From Hyphomonadaceae bacterium (GTDB lineage Bacteria > Pseudomonadota > Alphaproteobacteria > Rhizobiales > Hyphomicrobiaceae), in NCBI GenBank assembly GCA_019747815.1, contig JAIEQJ010000005.1, positions 62,001-126,000 on the forward strand: a DNA stretch of 64,000 bases, in the 5' to 3' direction. Under the pieces are notes generated by a model that was given only the letters and a program-made list of their open reading frames with translations, searched no databases and was not told the DNA's origin. This document shows, piece by piece, positions 15,853 through 24,839 of this stretch. Within the stretch, counting starts at the first letter, position 1. Each line of letters opens with the position of its first letter. Made by a program: the position numbers and the translations under genes.

Positions 15853-17118
15853 CTACCTCGCTTTTTCGAACGGATAGACCATGGAACCCGAGGCGTATTC
15901 GGGAGGCCACACGACCACCTGTGTGTCCGTGGTCTTGAACTGGACGACATCGTTGCCCTTAATGTTGCGGAACTGAACCTGCAGCACGCGCGACTCGGCC
16001 CATTCTCCACCCTTGCCGAACCTCACGTCGCCCAGCACGGTCTTGAAGGTGTTGGTCCGGATGTAGTCGGCAAGCTTCTGGTCCTCCAGGCTCTTGGTAG
16101 CCGCGACCGCTTGCTCGAGCACTTGCATCTGTGCATAGGCCTCAGGTGCCATATAGTAGCCGAGCGGATCAACCCCTTCCGCAGCGGCGCGCGCCTGATA
16201 CTTCTCCATCAGCTCGTTGACCCCGGCAAACTGCATTTTCGGCACCGGCAGCCAGAAGTCGTAGTTGGTCCAGCCGTTGAGAAGCGGCCCGAGCTGGGTC
16301 TTGAGCGAAGTATTCTGCAGACCGACCATGCCGCCGCCGATCATCTTCGGTTTGAACCCGAGCTCGTTGACGGAACGCACCATGCCCACGGAGTCCGGTG
16401 GATATGATCCGATCACCACGAGGTCTGGATTGGTGGCCGCAATCGCACGCACGATCGGGGCAAAATCGGTGGTCGCCGGTGGATAGGACTTGTCGTAGAC
16501 GATCTTGAGGCTGGCCTTCTTGGCGTTCTCGCGCGCCCCATCCGCTACATTGCGCGCGAACTCGGCGTCGGCCGCGACAATGGCCACGGTGGTGGGCTTG
16601 GGATCCTGCTTCATGGCAAGGTCGAAGAGACCCGCGGTGAACGAGACCTTCGGATCTGGCCCCGACGGGATCATGACGAAATAGTTAGGATAGTTGAACT
16701 CGCTGTTCACACCGAGCCCGAGCAACCCGATGAACAAGCGCTTGCGCTGCATGACGAGCGGCATGGCCGGCGCCAGCATGTTGGTGGCATAGCCGCCGAT
16801 GATGAGGTCGACCTTGTCGACGTCCAGCAGTTTGGAATAGATGCCGGGCACCGTAGAAGGATTGGTCTGGTCATCGTAGTAGATCAGCTTGACGGGGCGG
16901 CCCAGCAAGCCACCCTTCTTGTTGACGTCGTCCTCCCAGATCTTCTGAGCCAGTAATGCCGACTTGCCGTTAGGCCCGAGCCCGCCGGTCATCGCCATGC
17001 TGAAGCCGATTTTGATCTCCTGCGCTTGTGCCGGCGTCATTGGCGACGCCAAGACTGCAGCAAGGCCGAGCGCCGCCGCTGCACCAACGAGAGTTCGAGG
17101 CTTGAAAGCAAATCGCAT
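15853..17118 (-). CDS. ABC transporter substrate-binding protein (LivK/aromatic type)
   Basis: A 421-residue periplasmic binding protein of the type I fold (Peripla_BP_6). A signal peptide with PAQAQ cleavage ends near residue 33 and the mature protein starts EIKIGFSMAMTGG. It is the binding partner of LivHMGF, although it faces them tail to tail instead of heading the operon. Family members bind branched-chain amino acids or aromatic acids; the surroundings favour an aromatic ligand. Expression must be driven from its own promoter in the 17119-17371 region shared with the dioxygenase. Confidence 0.87.
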   Translation of the reverse strand: MRFAFKPRTLVGAAAALGLAAVLASPMTPAQAQEIKIGFSMAMTGGLGPNGKSALLAQKIWEDDVNKKGGLLGRPVKLIYYDDQTNPSTVPGIYSKLLDVDKVDLIIGGYATNMLAPAMPLVMQRKRLFIGLLGLGVNSEFNYPNYFVMIPSGPDPKVSFTAGLFDLAMKQDPKPTTVAIVAADAEFARNVADGARENAKKASLKIVYDKSYPPATTDFAPIVRAIAATNPDLVVIGSYPPDSVGMVRSVNELGFKPKMIGGGMVGLQNTSLKTQLGPLLNGWTNYDFWLPVPKMQFAGVNELMEKYQARAAAEGVDPLGYYMAPEAYAQMQVLEQAVAATKSLEDQKLADYIRTNTFKTVLGDVRFGKGGEWAESRVLQVQFRNIKGNDVVQFKTTDTQVVVWPPEYASGSMVYPFEKAR

Positions 17119-17371
17119 GGGCTGGTTTCTCCCTTCTCGATCAATGTTCTTTTTTTCAGTCTACGCGCGCGTTCTCGCCTAGCCAAGGGCCGTATGCTTC
17201 GCTTGACAGGCCCTGGACCTTCGACGACGCTGCCATCAGCAAAGCGCTGGCGGGCGATTAGCTGAAATACTGGCTTGCCTTGGTTGCAAGGCATACCCCC
17301 GGCGCGCACAATCGCGTCGCGGGCCGCCGAAGCTGCGCACGAGACGCGACGCTGTTCCAGGGAGATAGCGC

Positions 17372-18376
17372 ATGCGTGAATACACGCCGCAGAACATCAC
17401 CGAAGCCGTGCTCGAACAGATGAGCACCACGCCAGACCCGCGCATGAAGGAGATCATGGAAAGCGCAGTGCGCCACCTGCACGCCTTCGCGCGCGATGTC
17501 AATCTGACGCCTGCGGAATGGATCAAGGGCATCGAGTTCATGACCAAGGTCGGCCAGATGTGCACGCCCGCGCGCCAGGAATTCATCTTGCTGTCGGACA
17601 CGATCGGCCTATCTGCGCTGGTCAACATCATGCACGACAAGACCAAGATGGAGGAGGCGACGGGCGCCAGCCTGCTCGGGCCGTTCTTTCGCGAGAACAC
17701 GCCGAGGTTCGACAGTGGTGCGCAAATTGCCAAGGACGGGGTGAGCGGAGCGGAGGTGGTTCTGTTCGGCCGCGTCACCAATGCCCAGGGCGCGCCGCTT
17801 CCGAACGCACAGGTCACGGTGTGGCAGACAGCGGCAGACGGGCGTTACGACATCCAGAAGAGCATCGAGGAGATCGACTGCCGGGGCATCTTCCGCACCG
17901 ACGACCAGGGCCACTACCTGGTCCGCACGGTGCGACCACTCGGCTACTATATTCCCCTTGATGGACCTGTCGGCGAGCTGGTCATGGCGCAGAGGCGCCA
18001 CGGCATGCGCCCGGCGCACATCCACTTCCTGATCGCGGCTCCCGGCTATCGCGAGCTGGTCACTGCGCTCTATCTTGCCGGTGACGCACACCTGGAGGAC
18101 GACGTAGTGTTTGGGGCCTCCGGCGACCTCGTGGTCGAGCTCAAGACCGCTGATCCGGCCTCGCCCGTGCCGGGGCTGCCTAGCATACATTTCGACTTCA
18201 GCCTGTCGCGAGAGACGGAGGCGGACCGGCTCGGCGGCCGCGTCGGCGCAGATCCTGGACAGGTGACGGAGGTCAACGGCAAGGCAACCGCAGCCTATGG
18301 TAGGCCGCCGCCGGAGGTGATGGCCGCCGAGCAGCAGAAGAAACCCGGCTTCTTGGGCAGCCTGTTCCGCAAGTAG
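17372..18376 (+). CDS. Intradiol ring-cleavage dioxygenase, catechol/hydroxyquinol 1,2-dioxygenase type
   Basis: A 334-residue non-heme Fe(III) dioxygenase. It has the N-terminal helical domain (about 15-100) that makes the dimer and lipid-binding tunnel, then the catalytic beta-sandwich. Iron ligands are Y159, Y192, H216 and H218, all at a constant offset of minus five from the 164/197/221/223 numbering of catechol and hydroxyquinol dioxygenases. An extra C-terminal tail of about 50 residues after the sandwich ends in a basic, Phe-rich FLGSLFRK and is not usual. The start at 17372 follows GGGAGA. The substrate may be hydroxyquinol or a substituted catechol. Confidence 0.87.
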   Translation: MREYTPQNITEAVLEQMSTTPDPRMKEIMESAVRHLHAFARDVNLTPAEWIKGIEFMTKVGQMCTPARQEFILLSDTIGLSALVNIMHDKTKMEEATGASLLGPFFRENTPRFDSGAQIAKDGVSGAEVVLFGRVTNAQGAPLPNAQVTVWQTAADGRYDIQKSIEEIDCRGIFRTDDQGHYLVRTVRPLGYYIPLDGPVGELVMAQRRHGMRPAHIHFLIAAPGYRELVTALYLAGDAHLEDDVVFGASGDLVVELKTADPASPVPGLPSIHFDFSLSRETEADRLGGRVGADPGQVTEVNGKATAAYGRPPPEVMAAEQQKKPGFLGSLFRK

Positions 18377-18479
18377 GCTCGGCCGAGGGAACTGGTCAGT
18401 CGGATCGCGTCAGCGATCGCCCCGCGCCGGCCTGCGAGCAAGCGTTGCGTCTGCCCCCATCGCTTGATCCAAACCAACC

Positions 18480-19565
18480 CTACGCGATGGCTGCATTGAG
18501 TGCCGGCAGCACCTTCTCAGCCATCAGCACCATCGAGCGCCGTCCCAGATCGCGGTCTAGCCAGTCCTTGCCGGCATAGAGCAATGTGCCGAAGTCGCCC
18601 ACCTGCTCCCGGAACGCCAGTAGGTCCTCCACAACCTTCTGCGGCGAGCCCCAGATCACCAGCTTGTCGGTGACATGCTCGAGCGTGACCTCGTCGTCGG
18701 CCATATCGCGTCTCTCCTTGAACGCTTCGGCGCGCCCGGCCATTTTCAGCTTAGCCAGCAGGTTGTGGTAATAGAGCCGGTAAGGACTATTGGCGGCCGT
18801 TACGTAGTCGCGCGCCTGCCTGTCGGTATCAGCCACGAAGATGCTGCGTGCCACCCGCCAGTTGACGGGGTTTGCCGCCCTGCCGCCCTTCTCACAGCCT
18901 TCCACGTATTTGGGCCAATGGCTCTTCACCCAGGCCGGCATCAGGAAGTTGGCCGTGATCGGCTCCCAGCCGCGCGAAGCAGCCTCGGTCACGCCCTTGG
19001 AGAAGGGGGCCACCACAGTGACGACGATGGGCGGATGCGGCTTCTGCAGCGGCTTGGCCAGGATGCCCTGGCCGATGTCGGGCGTCAGCGTGCGCTCGGT
19101 CGTGACGGTCCAGTATTTGCCCTTGATGTTGTAGGGAGCATCGCCGGCCCAGATCGCCAGCACCTGGTTGATGGCCTCCACGAACATCTCGTTGCGGTTG
19201 GCGTCGAGGTTGCCGAACACTTCCGCATCCGACAGCAGCCCACCGGGCGAGATACCGAAGATGAAACGACCGTCCAACAAGTGGTCCAGCATGGCGATAT
19301 TTGCCGCTATGGCAGCAGGATGGTTGTTCGGCATGTTGATGGTGCCGGTGCCAAGCTTGATGTGCTTGGTTGCGTCGATCAGCGTGGCGATGAACGTGAC
19401 GCACGAGGTGATGTTCTCGGCCTGGTCGGTGACGTGCTCGCCGACATAGCCTTCCACGAAGCCGAGCTCGTCGGCGAGAATGAAGGCCTCACGGTCTTCC
19501 CTGAGAGACACCCGCCAATCTTTGTCCAGCGGATGGATCGGCATGGTGAAGAAGCCGAGCTTCAT
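18480..19565 (-). CDS. LLM-class (luciferase-like) flavin-dependent oxidoreductase
   Basis: A 361-residue luciferase-like TIM-barrel enzyme using reduced FMN/F420-type cofactors; the LGFFTMPIHP start, EGYVGEH and IKLGTGTINMPNNHP segments and the FGISPGGLLSDA loop are typical of the limonene-monooxygenase-like subgroup. It probably inserts oxygen into, or desaturates, a small organic substrate. It is ten bases downstream of the cyclase-family gene on the same strand, so the two form an operon, and its end converges on the intradiol dioxygenase. No flavin reductase gene is nearby. Confidence 0.83.
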   Translation of the reverse strand: MKLGFFTMPIHPLDKDWRVSLREDREAFILADELGFVEGYVGEHVTDQAENITSCVTFIATLIDATKHIKLGTGTINMPNNHPAAIAANIAMLDHLLDGRFIFGISPGGLLSDAEVFGNLDANRNEMFVEAINQVLAIWAGDAPYNIKGKYWTVTTERTLTPDIGQGILAKPLQKPHPPIVVTVVAPFSKGVTEAASRGWEPITANFLMPAWVKSHWPKYVEGCEKGGRAANPVNWRVARSIFVADTDRQARDYVTAANSPYRLYYHNLLAKLKMAGRAEAFKERRDMADDEVTLEHVTDKLVIWGSPQKVVEDLLAFREQVGDFGTLLYAGKDWLDRDLGRRSMVLMAEKVLPALNAAIA

Positions 19566-19575
19566 GGATGACCTT

Positions 19576-20553
19576 TCATTTGATGGCCTGGGGATTGATG
19601 GGCGAGCCGGTGCCGCCGGGAATGATCAGAGGCGCGCCGCAGAAGAAGAACTCATAGACCTTGTCCTTGGCACAGTCCTCGGCCAGCTCCTTGAGATTGA
19701 ACATCTCGCCCATGTATAGGCCCATGGCCGGTATCACCACCCAGTGCCAAGGTTGATTGACGTCCTTGGTCTCGTTGGGCCGCACCTCCACACCCCAGGT
19801 GTCGGAGCAAACGCCGGCGACCTCTCTCTCGTGCAGCCAGTAGCAGCTCTCAAACTTGAGGCCCGGCGCATCGCCACCCGCGTAGTCGCCCCAGTCGCCG
19901 CGCTTGTTACAGGCTTCCATCTGTCCGGTCCGCACCAGCACGAAATCGCCCTTGCGGATCTCGACCTCCTGCGCTTCGGCGCAGGCATCCAGATCGTCGT
20001 TGGCGATGCCCTCGCCGTCCTGCAGCGTGTCAACCCCTTTCCAGCGGGCAATGTCGAGCAGCACCCCGCGCCCCACCAGCTTGTCCTTGGCATGTTCGAT
20101 GCCGAGCTGAGACAGCCCGTTGCTGTCGACGGCGCTGGCATGATGCCCGTTGTACATCTTGTCGTGATAGAAGATGTGGCCCAGCGAATCCCAATGCGTC
20201 GCCGACTGGATCGGCATGTTGAGCGCATCGTCGGCATAGAGCAGCCGCTGCTGCCGGCCGGCTAGCGCGTCGGTGCCGGTGGCCAGCATGGTGTGGATTG
20301 GGTTCCAGCGCTTGCCGAACAGGCCTCGCTGCGGACCGCTGGAGCCCAGCGGGATGCCGAGCGCGAACACCTTGCCCCGCTTGATCAGCTTGCCGGCATC
20401 GATCACGTCGTGCGGCGTGACGTGATTGAGGGTGCCGATCTGATCCCCCTGGCCCCAGCGTCCCCAATTGGAGAGAGCCTTGAACGCATCGTCCACCGCC
20501 TGCTTGGAAACTTTGATGTTCCGGCTGCTCGATCCTTTGGCGATCTTCGGCAT
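19576..20553 (-). CDS. Cyclase-family (kynurenine formamidase-like) metal hydrolase
   Basis: A 325-residue protein of the cyclase family (COG1878). The metal-binding HWDSLGH sequence (from SATHWDSLGH) is the family's H-x-D-x-x-x-H motif. Members hydrolyse amides or lactones, such as N-formylkynurenine and isatin. Start 20553 (MPKIAKGSS) is chosen over upstream codons in the same frame because the family begins near there. It leads the operon with the LLM oxidoreductase and diverges from the cupin-like gene. A ring-product hydrolase in the aromatic pathway is a reasonable inference. Confidence 0.78.
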   Translation of the reverse strand: MPKIAKGSSSRNIKVSKQAVDDAFKALSNWGRWGQGDQIGTLNHVTPHDVIDAGKLIKRGKVFALGIPLGSSGPQRGLFGKRWNPIHTMLATGTDALAGRQQRLLYADDALNMPIQSATHWDSLGHIFYHDKMYNGHHASAVDSNGLSQLGIEHAKDKLVGRGVLLDIARWKGVDTLQDGEGIANDDLDACAEAQEVEIRKGDFVLVRTGQMEACNKRGDWGDYAGGDAPGLKFESCYWLHEREVAGVCSDTWGVEVRPNETKDVNQPWHWVVIPAMGLYMGEMFNLKELAEDCAKDKVYEFFFCGAPLIIPGGTGSPINPQAIK

Positions 20554-20717
20554 GGTCTGTGCCCTTTGCTGCGCGCATCCTGGCTTGCCTCTTGGCCGTA
20601 TCTTGCCCAGGTCATACAGCGATTGCCAGTGGCCATGAATTGGAGTTCCATGACAAGATCTGATTGCGCGCATCATCAGACGCGCTGATTGCAATCAACA
20701 TGCGAGGAGATGCCGTG

Positions 20718-21167
20718 ATGGGCTCTGTACGGACCGCAGAGACAACCGATGCCCCGGCGAACCCGCGCGCCCATTGGCCGGCGGCGCTGCAGCAGGAGCT
20801 GGAGGACAACCGATTCAACCCGATCGTGGGCAGCACGCTGGTGTCGGAGACCGACAAGCTCAGGGTGTGGCACCTGCTGATCCCGGCCGGCAAGCGCTGT
20901 ACGTTCCACCGCCATGTGCTGGATTATTTCTGGACCTGCCATACGCACGGCGCGGCGCGGAACATCTTCGAGGATGGCACCGTCACTGAAACCGTGCACT
21001 ATCCCGGCCACACGCGGCACATGACCTACAGGCCCGGCGAGTACCTGTTGCACAGCGTGGAGAATATCGGCACCACCGACCTGCTGTTCACCACAGTGGA
21101 GTTCCTGCTCAGCTCCAACCCGCCCCTGCCCGTGCCGGACGAGGTGCGCTTGAAGCTACCTGCCTGA
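20718..21167 (+). CDS. Small cupin-like protein
   Basis: A 149-residue protein. The conserved segment from about residue 45, with HLLIPAG, FHRHVLDYFWTC, RPGEYLLHSVENIG and LFTTVEFL, looks like a single-domain cupin barrel with HxH-type residues (H at FHRH and HS). Start 20718 is selected because AGGAGA lies seven bases before it; the open frame extends upstream. It could be a metal-dependent enzyme accessory or an isomerase/decarboxylase-type barrel. It diverges from the cyclase gene and lies at the edge of the catabolic region. Confidence 0.62.
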   Translation: MGSVRTAETTDAPANPRAHWPAALQQELEDNRFNPIVGSTLVSETDKLRVWHLLIPAGKRCTFHRHVLDYFWTCHTHGAARNIFEDGTVTETVHYPGHTRHMTYRPGEYLLHSVENIGTTDLLFTTVEFLLSSNPPLPVPDEVRLKLPA

Positions 21168-21244
21168 GCTTGGCACAGACGGGATCACTCTTGGCCCCGG
21201 GGACCGTGGGCTAGCGTCTGAAGTCCGCCTGACATAGACGGCCT

Positions 21245-23110
21245 CTATTTGGACGCGGACGTCCGCTGCGCGATCTGCGGAATGACAATAGGCGGCCGGA
21301 TCATCGCCGTCGCCTCCTCCAGCCACGCGCGATCCTGCGGGCCCAGCTCAGGCCCGATGATCCCGCGCACGCGCCGGTGATAGGCGTTGAGCCAGTCGAG
21401 CTCTGCAGCGGACAGCATCTCCGCCACCACCAGCCGCCGGTCGATCGGCACCAGCGTGAGCGTCTCGAAGCCCATCGTCTCCCGCTCGCCGCCCGCCGCC
21501 ATCTCCGGCTCGTTGACGAGCACCAAGTTCTCGATGCGGATGCCGTAGGCCCCGGCTTTGTAATAGCCGGGCTCGTTGGACACGATCATGCCGGGTTCCA
21601 GCGCCACCATCCCGCCCTTGGAGATACTCTGCGGTCCCTCGTGCACGGACAGGTAGCTGCCCACGCCGTGGCCGGTGCCGTGGTCGAAATCGAGGCCCGC
21701 TTCCCACAGCGCCCGGCGTGCAAACGGGTCGAGCTCGATGCCGCGCGTGCCTTTGGGAAAGCGCGCCGTGGCAATGGCGATGTGGCCCTTCAGAACCAAG
21801 GTGAACCGTTCCTGCATTTCCTGCGTCGGCTTGCCGATGGCCACCGTGCGTGTCACGTCCGTCGTGCCGTCGAGATATTGCGCGCCGGAGTCGACCAGGT
21901 AAAGCTCGCCGGACCTGAGCTTACGATTGGTCGCGGTAGTGACGCGATAATGCACGATGGCACCGTTGGGTCCGGCGCCCGAGATGGTGTCGAAGCTGAT
22001 CTCCTTCAGCGCCTGCGTCTCGCTGCGCATTGTCTCGAGCTTCTGCGCGACGGCGATCTCGTCGAGGCGGTCTGTTTCCGCTTCCCGATCGAGCCAGGCC
22101 AGGAAGCGCGCCATGGCGGCGCCGTCCCGCTTGTGGGCGGTGCGGGTGCCCTTGATTTCGGTTGCGTTCTTGCGCGCCTTGGGCAGCAGGCACGGATCGG
22201 TGGCGCGCACCATGCGGACCTTGCCGCCCTTGAGCCTGCGCATAAACCAGAGCGGAGCAGCGGGGCTGATGCGCACCACGCTGCCGGCCTGTTTGAGAGC
22301 ACCGAGCCGCCGTTCCAGGGCAACCGGGGCACTGAGCTTGGCGAGCGTGGCCAAGTATGCCTTGGCCTCAGGGTCGATCTTGACCGGGTCTACGAACAGC
22401 TCGGGCTTGCCGCTGGCGGGCACGATGGCGAAGGCCAGCACGATCGGATTGTGCGCCACGTCGGCACCGCGAATGTTGAACAGCCAGCAGATCGAATCGG
22501 GGAACGTGAGCACCGCCGCGTCCTGGCCTTCCCTCTTCAGAAGAGCCTGCAGGTCCTTAAGCTTGTCCTCGGCTGATTTGCCGGCGTACTTAAGGGGATG
22601 CAGCACCACGGTGCCTTGTGGCGGCGCCGGCCGTTGTCGCCCCCACACGCGATCAACGGGATTTTTCGCCAGCGCCTTCAATTTGATGCGCTTGCCTTCG
22701 AGTTCCTTCTCCAAATCCTCCACGGCGGCCGGCGCGTGCAGCCACGGATCGAAGCCGACCACGGCGCCGGTCTTGAGATGCTTGCCAAGCCATTCCGCAG
22801 GCTTGGCAGCCGGGCTTTGCAGAATCTCGAACAGGCCAGTATCCACCTGCTCGGGTGCCTGCAGGATGTAGCGGCCATCGACGAACAGGGCTGCAGATTT
22901 GCGTGCCACCACCGCTATCCCCGCGGAGCCCATAAAACCGGTGAGCCAGGCGAGACGCTGTCCGCAGGGCGGGACGTACTCGTTCATGTATTCGTCTGCG
23001 TGCGGCACCAGAAAGGCATCGACGCCGGCACGCTCCATGACTTCGCGCAGCCGCGCCACGCGTTCCGCCGTATGCTGGCCCTCCGCGGGCGCCTCGTAGA
23101 TTTGGAACAT
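21245..23110 (-). CDS. Aminopeptidase P family protein (Xaa-Pro aminopeptidase, M24B)
   Basis: A 621-residue cytoplasmic peptidase with two creatinase-N-like domains followed by the M24 pita-bread catalytic domain, the usual length of the three-domain enzyme. The dinuclear metal site is visible as D in LYLVDSG, D in TTDVTR, H in GHGVGSYLSVHEGP, and the two glutamates in SNEPGYYK and near LVLVNEP. It releases N-terminal residues preceding proline. It stands alone, with 76 bases to the cupin gene and 149 bases to the DUF3754 gene. Confidence 0.9.
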   Translation of the reverse strand: MFQIYEAPAEGQHTAERVARLREVMERAGVDAFLVPHADEYMNEYVPPCGQRLAWLTGFMGSAGIAVVARKSAALFVDGRYILQAPEQVDTGLFEILQSPAAKPAEWLGKHLKTGAVVGFDPWLHAPAAVEDLEKELEGKRIKLKALAKNPVDRVWGRQRPAPPQGTVVLHPLKYAGKSAEDKLKDLQALLKREGQDAAVLTFPDSICWLFNIRGADVAHNPIVLAFAIVPASGKPELFVDPVKIDPEAKAYLATLAKLSAPVALERRLGALKQAGSVVRISPAAPLWFMRRLKGGKVRMVRATDPCLLPKARKNATEIKGTRTAHKRDGAAMARFLAWLDREAETDRLDEIAVAQKLETMRSETQALKEISFDTISGAGPNGAIVHYRVTTATNRKLRSGELYLVDSGAQYLDGTTDVTRTVAIGKPTQEMQERFTLVLKGHIAIATARFPKGTRGIELDPFARRALWEAGLDFDHGTGHGVGSYLSVHEGPQSISKGGMVALEPGMIVSNEPGYYKAGAYGIRIENLVLVNEPEMAAGGERETMGFETLTLVPIDRRLVVAEMLSAAELDWLNAYHRRVRGIIGPELGPQDRAWLEEATAMIRPPIVIPQIAQRTSASK

Positions 23111-23259
23111 GAGGTTACGTCATAAGGCGGGCGATGCACCACGCGCAAGGAGCGCCGGTGGAGTATGTACACTGCAACATGGCTGGCCAATCTGCGCAAC
23201 AGGCAGGCCGGGACCAAAAGACTTGACTGTGCATGGGCAGTTGTGCGCCCGCCGGCGCA

Positions 23260-24672
23260 TTAGCCCGTCGGCCGGCCCGTGATCTCGCGACCTTCCTCGA
23301 CGATGTCGGGAAGCTGGTCGAGACAGGCGTCCCAGAGCTTGTCGATACGCGCCGCGGCGTCCTGCGGCGGCAGCACCGTGAGCGTGCCGTCGTCGTGCTC
23401 GGTGACGATGCCTTCCTGCTTCAGCCGCCCCAGCGCATCCTCTACGTCGAAGTTCACGTCGATGCCGAACGCCTGCGACAGATACTGCTCGATCTCGGTG
23501 TCGATCGCCTTGAGGTCGCGGATGTTGGCCTGCCGCCTCGCGAGCATGCAGTAGAGCAGCATCTCCTCCTTGATATCCTCCTCCTCCGCCCGGTCGGCGA
23601 GCAATGTCATCACGCCCCTGTTGTCGGCCATGGAGTGGAAATAGAGGTTGCGCGCCATCACCACCATGTAGCGGTTGCGCTGATTGATGAAGTTGCTCGC
23701 CTGGCGCATGGCAATGCCGCCGAGGCCGGCCAGGGCCATCATCAGAGTGTAGGGGTTGGAGGCCAGCGCGATCTTCGACACAGTGCCGACCGCGCCCACG
23801 CCCAGGCCGCTGCCCGCGGTCACGCCGAACTTGATCTTATCGAAGAGGCGGAACCTTACCTTGGTGTTGGGAAAGATCATCTCCACGTCGCTGCGCGGCA
23901 TGTTCTTGAACAGCTTGATGTAGACATAGTCGCTGCTGACGGTATCCGGCAGCAGCTTGCGCAGCCGCTTGACAATGCCTTCCGCCTCCTTCCGGTCGAC
24001 CTTCCTTTCCTGCATCACCTCGCGCACGCGCACGTCAAAGGGCTTGAGCTTGAACATGATGAACAGGCGCTGGAACACCGGCACCTTCTGCTCGCGCCAG
24101 CCAAGGTAGGCCTTGCGAATGTCGCGATGGCGCTCGGTGATCGTGGTGGCGCCCCGATAGTAGATCAGCACGTCCTCGAACGCCTGGATGTCCACGTGCA
24201 GGTCGAGGCCGTAGTGGGAGTCCTTGGTCAGAATGACATGGAAGTCCGCCGGATTGACGCGCGCGAAGTTGCCCTGCTCGAGCAACTCGGCCATCTGCGC
24301 CACGAGCCGCTTCTGCATGGCCGCCCGCTCGTCCGGGCTGAAGCTGCGCGTGTGCAGCAAGTCGGTGTCTGGGCTGAACGGCTCGTAAACCTGTTCCAGA
24401 TCGAGCAGCTTGACCGAATAGGCATGCCGCCGCCAGTAGTCGAGATAGCGCATGAAGCGGCGGGCCTGCACGGCATCGCCGTTCGGCCACAGCGCCGGCT
24501 GGGTCAGCCGATCCAGCAGCGCGTTGCGCGTTACGGGGAGAAATTTTTCCTTGACCTGCGCTGCCGCGCCTTCCGAGTGGGGATCGAGGGTTGCTGGGGC
24601 TGATGGCGCTGCTTGCGCCGCATGGTGGCCTGCGGCCCCGTTCATCGTGCTGGCAATATCGGCGACCGCCAT
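23260..24672 (-). CDS. DUF3754 (TMEM143-like) membrane protein
   Basis: A 470-residue protein. The central and C-terminal part (FARVNPADFHVI, FEDVLIYYRG, KVRFRLFDKIKFG) is like the DUF3754/TMEM143 family, a mitochondrial protein in eukaryotes, function unknown. Two hydrophobic stretches around residues 290-335 are candidate membrane segments. The start at 24672 follows GGAGAGG at ideal spacing; a longer reading frame upstream is not supported. It lies 167 bases from the helicase gene on the same strand. No enzyme motif is visible. Confidence 0.72.
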   Translation of the reverse strand: MAVADIASTMNGAAGHHAAQAAPSAPATLDPHSEGAAAQVKEKFLPVTRNALLDRLTQPALWPNGDAVQARRFMRYLDYWRRHAYSVKLLDLEQVYEPFSPDTDLLHTRSFSPDERAAMQKRLVAQMAELLEQGNFARVNPADFHVILTKDSHYGLDLHVDIQAFEDVLIYYRGATTITERHRDIRKAYLGWREQKVPVFQRLFIMFKLKPFDVRVREVMQERKVDRKEAEGIVKRLRKLLPDTVSSDYVYIKLFKNMPRSDVEMIFPNTKVRFRLFDKIKFGVTAGSGLGVGAVGTVSKIALASNPYTLMMALAGLGGIAMRQASNFINQRNRYMVVMARNLYFHSMADNRGVMTLLADRAEEEDIKEEMLLYCMLARRQANIRDLKAIDTEIEQYLSQAFGIDVNFDVEDALGRLKQEGIVTEHDDGTLTVLPPQDAAARIDKLWDACLDQLPDIVEEGREITGRPTG

Positions 24673-24839
24673 GGCTGCACCTCTCCCCTGAGCCGTCGTT
24701 CGGCGCGTCCTAGCAGCAGAAAGCTCTAAAGGCGGCAACACTTTGATAAGCGCCGAGCTGCTGAAAAATTCATAAGGTTCTAAGGTGCTCCCGTGCGGTC
24801 TGTCGAGGTGTGGCAGGGCGGCCGCAGCGGGCCCGGTCA

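Noticed and set aside
18403-18418. GATCGC-GTCA-GCGATC inverted repeat between the convergent dioxygenase and LLM genes
   Set aside because: Only six pairs and no T-run; such short dyads are expected by chance in GC-rich DNA. Not called a terminator.
21377-22576. A 399-residue open frame opposite the Xaa-Pro aminopeptidase
   Set aside because: Antisense shadow with no domain; the true gene on the other strand has all M24 metal ligands.
23233-24603. A 456-residue open frame on the plus strand across the DUF3754 gene
   Set aside because: Antisense shadow of the DUF3754 gene; the translation has no recognisable domain and an His/Val/Arg-rich composition typical of shadows.
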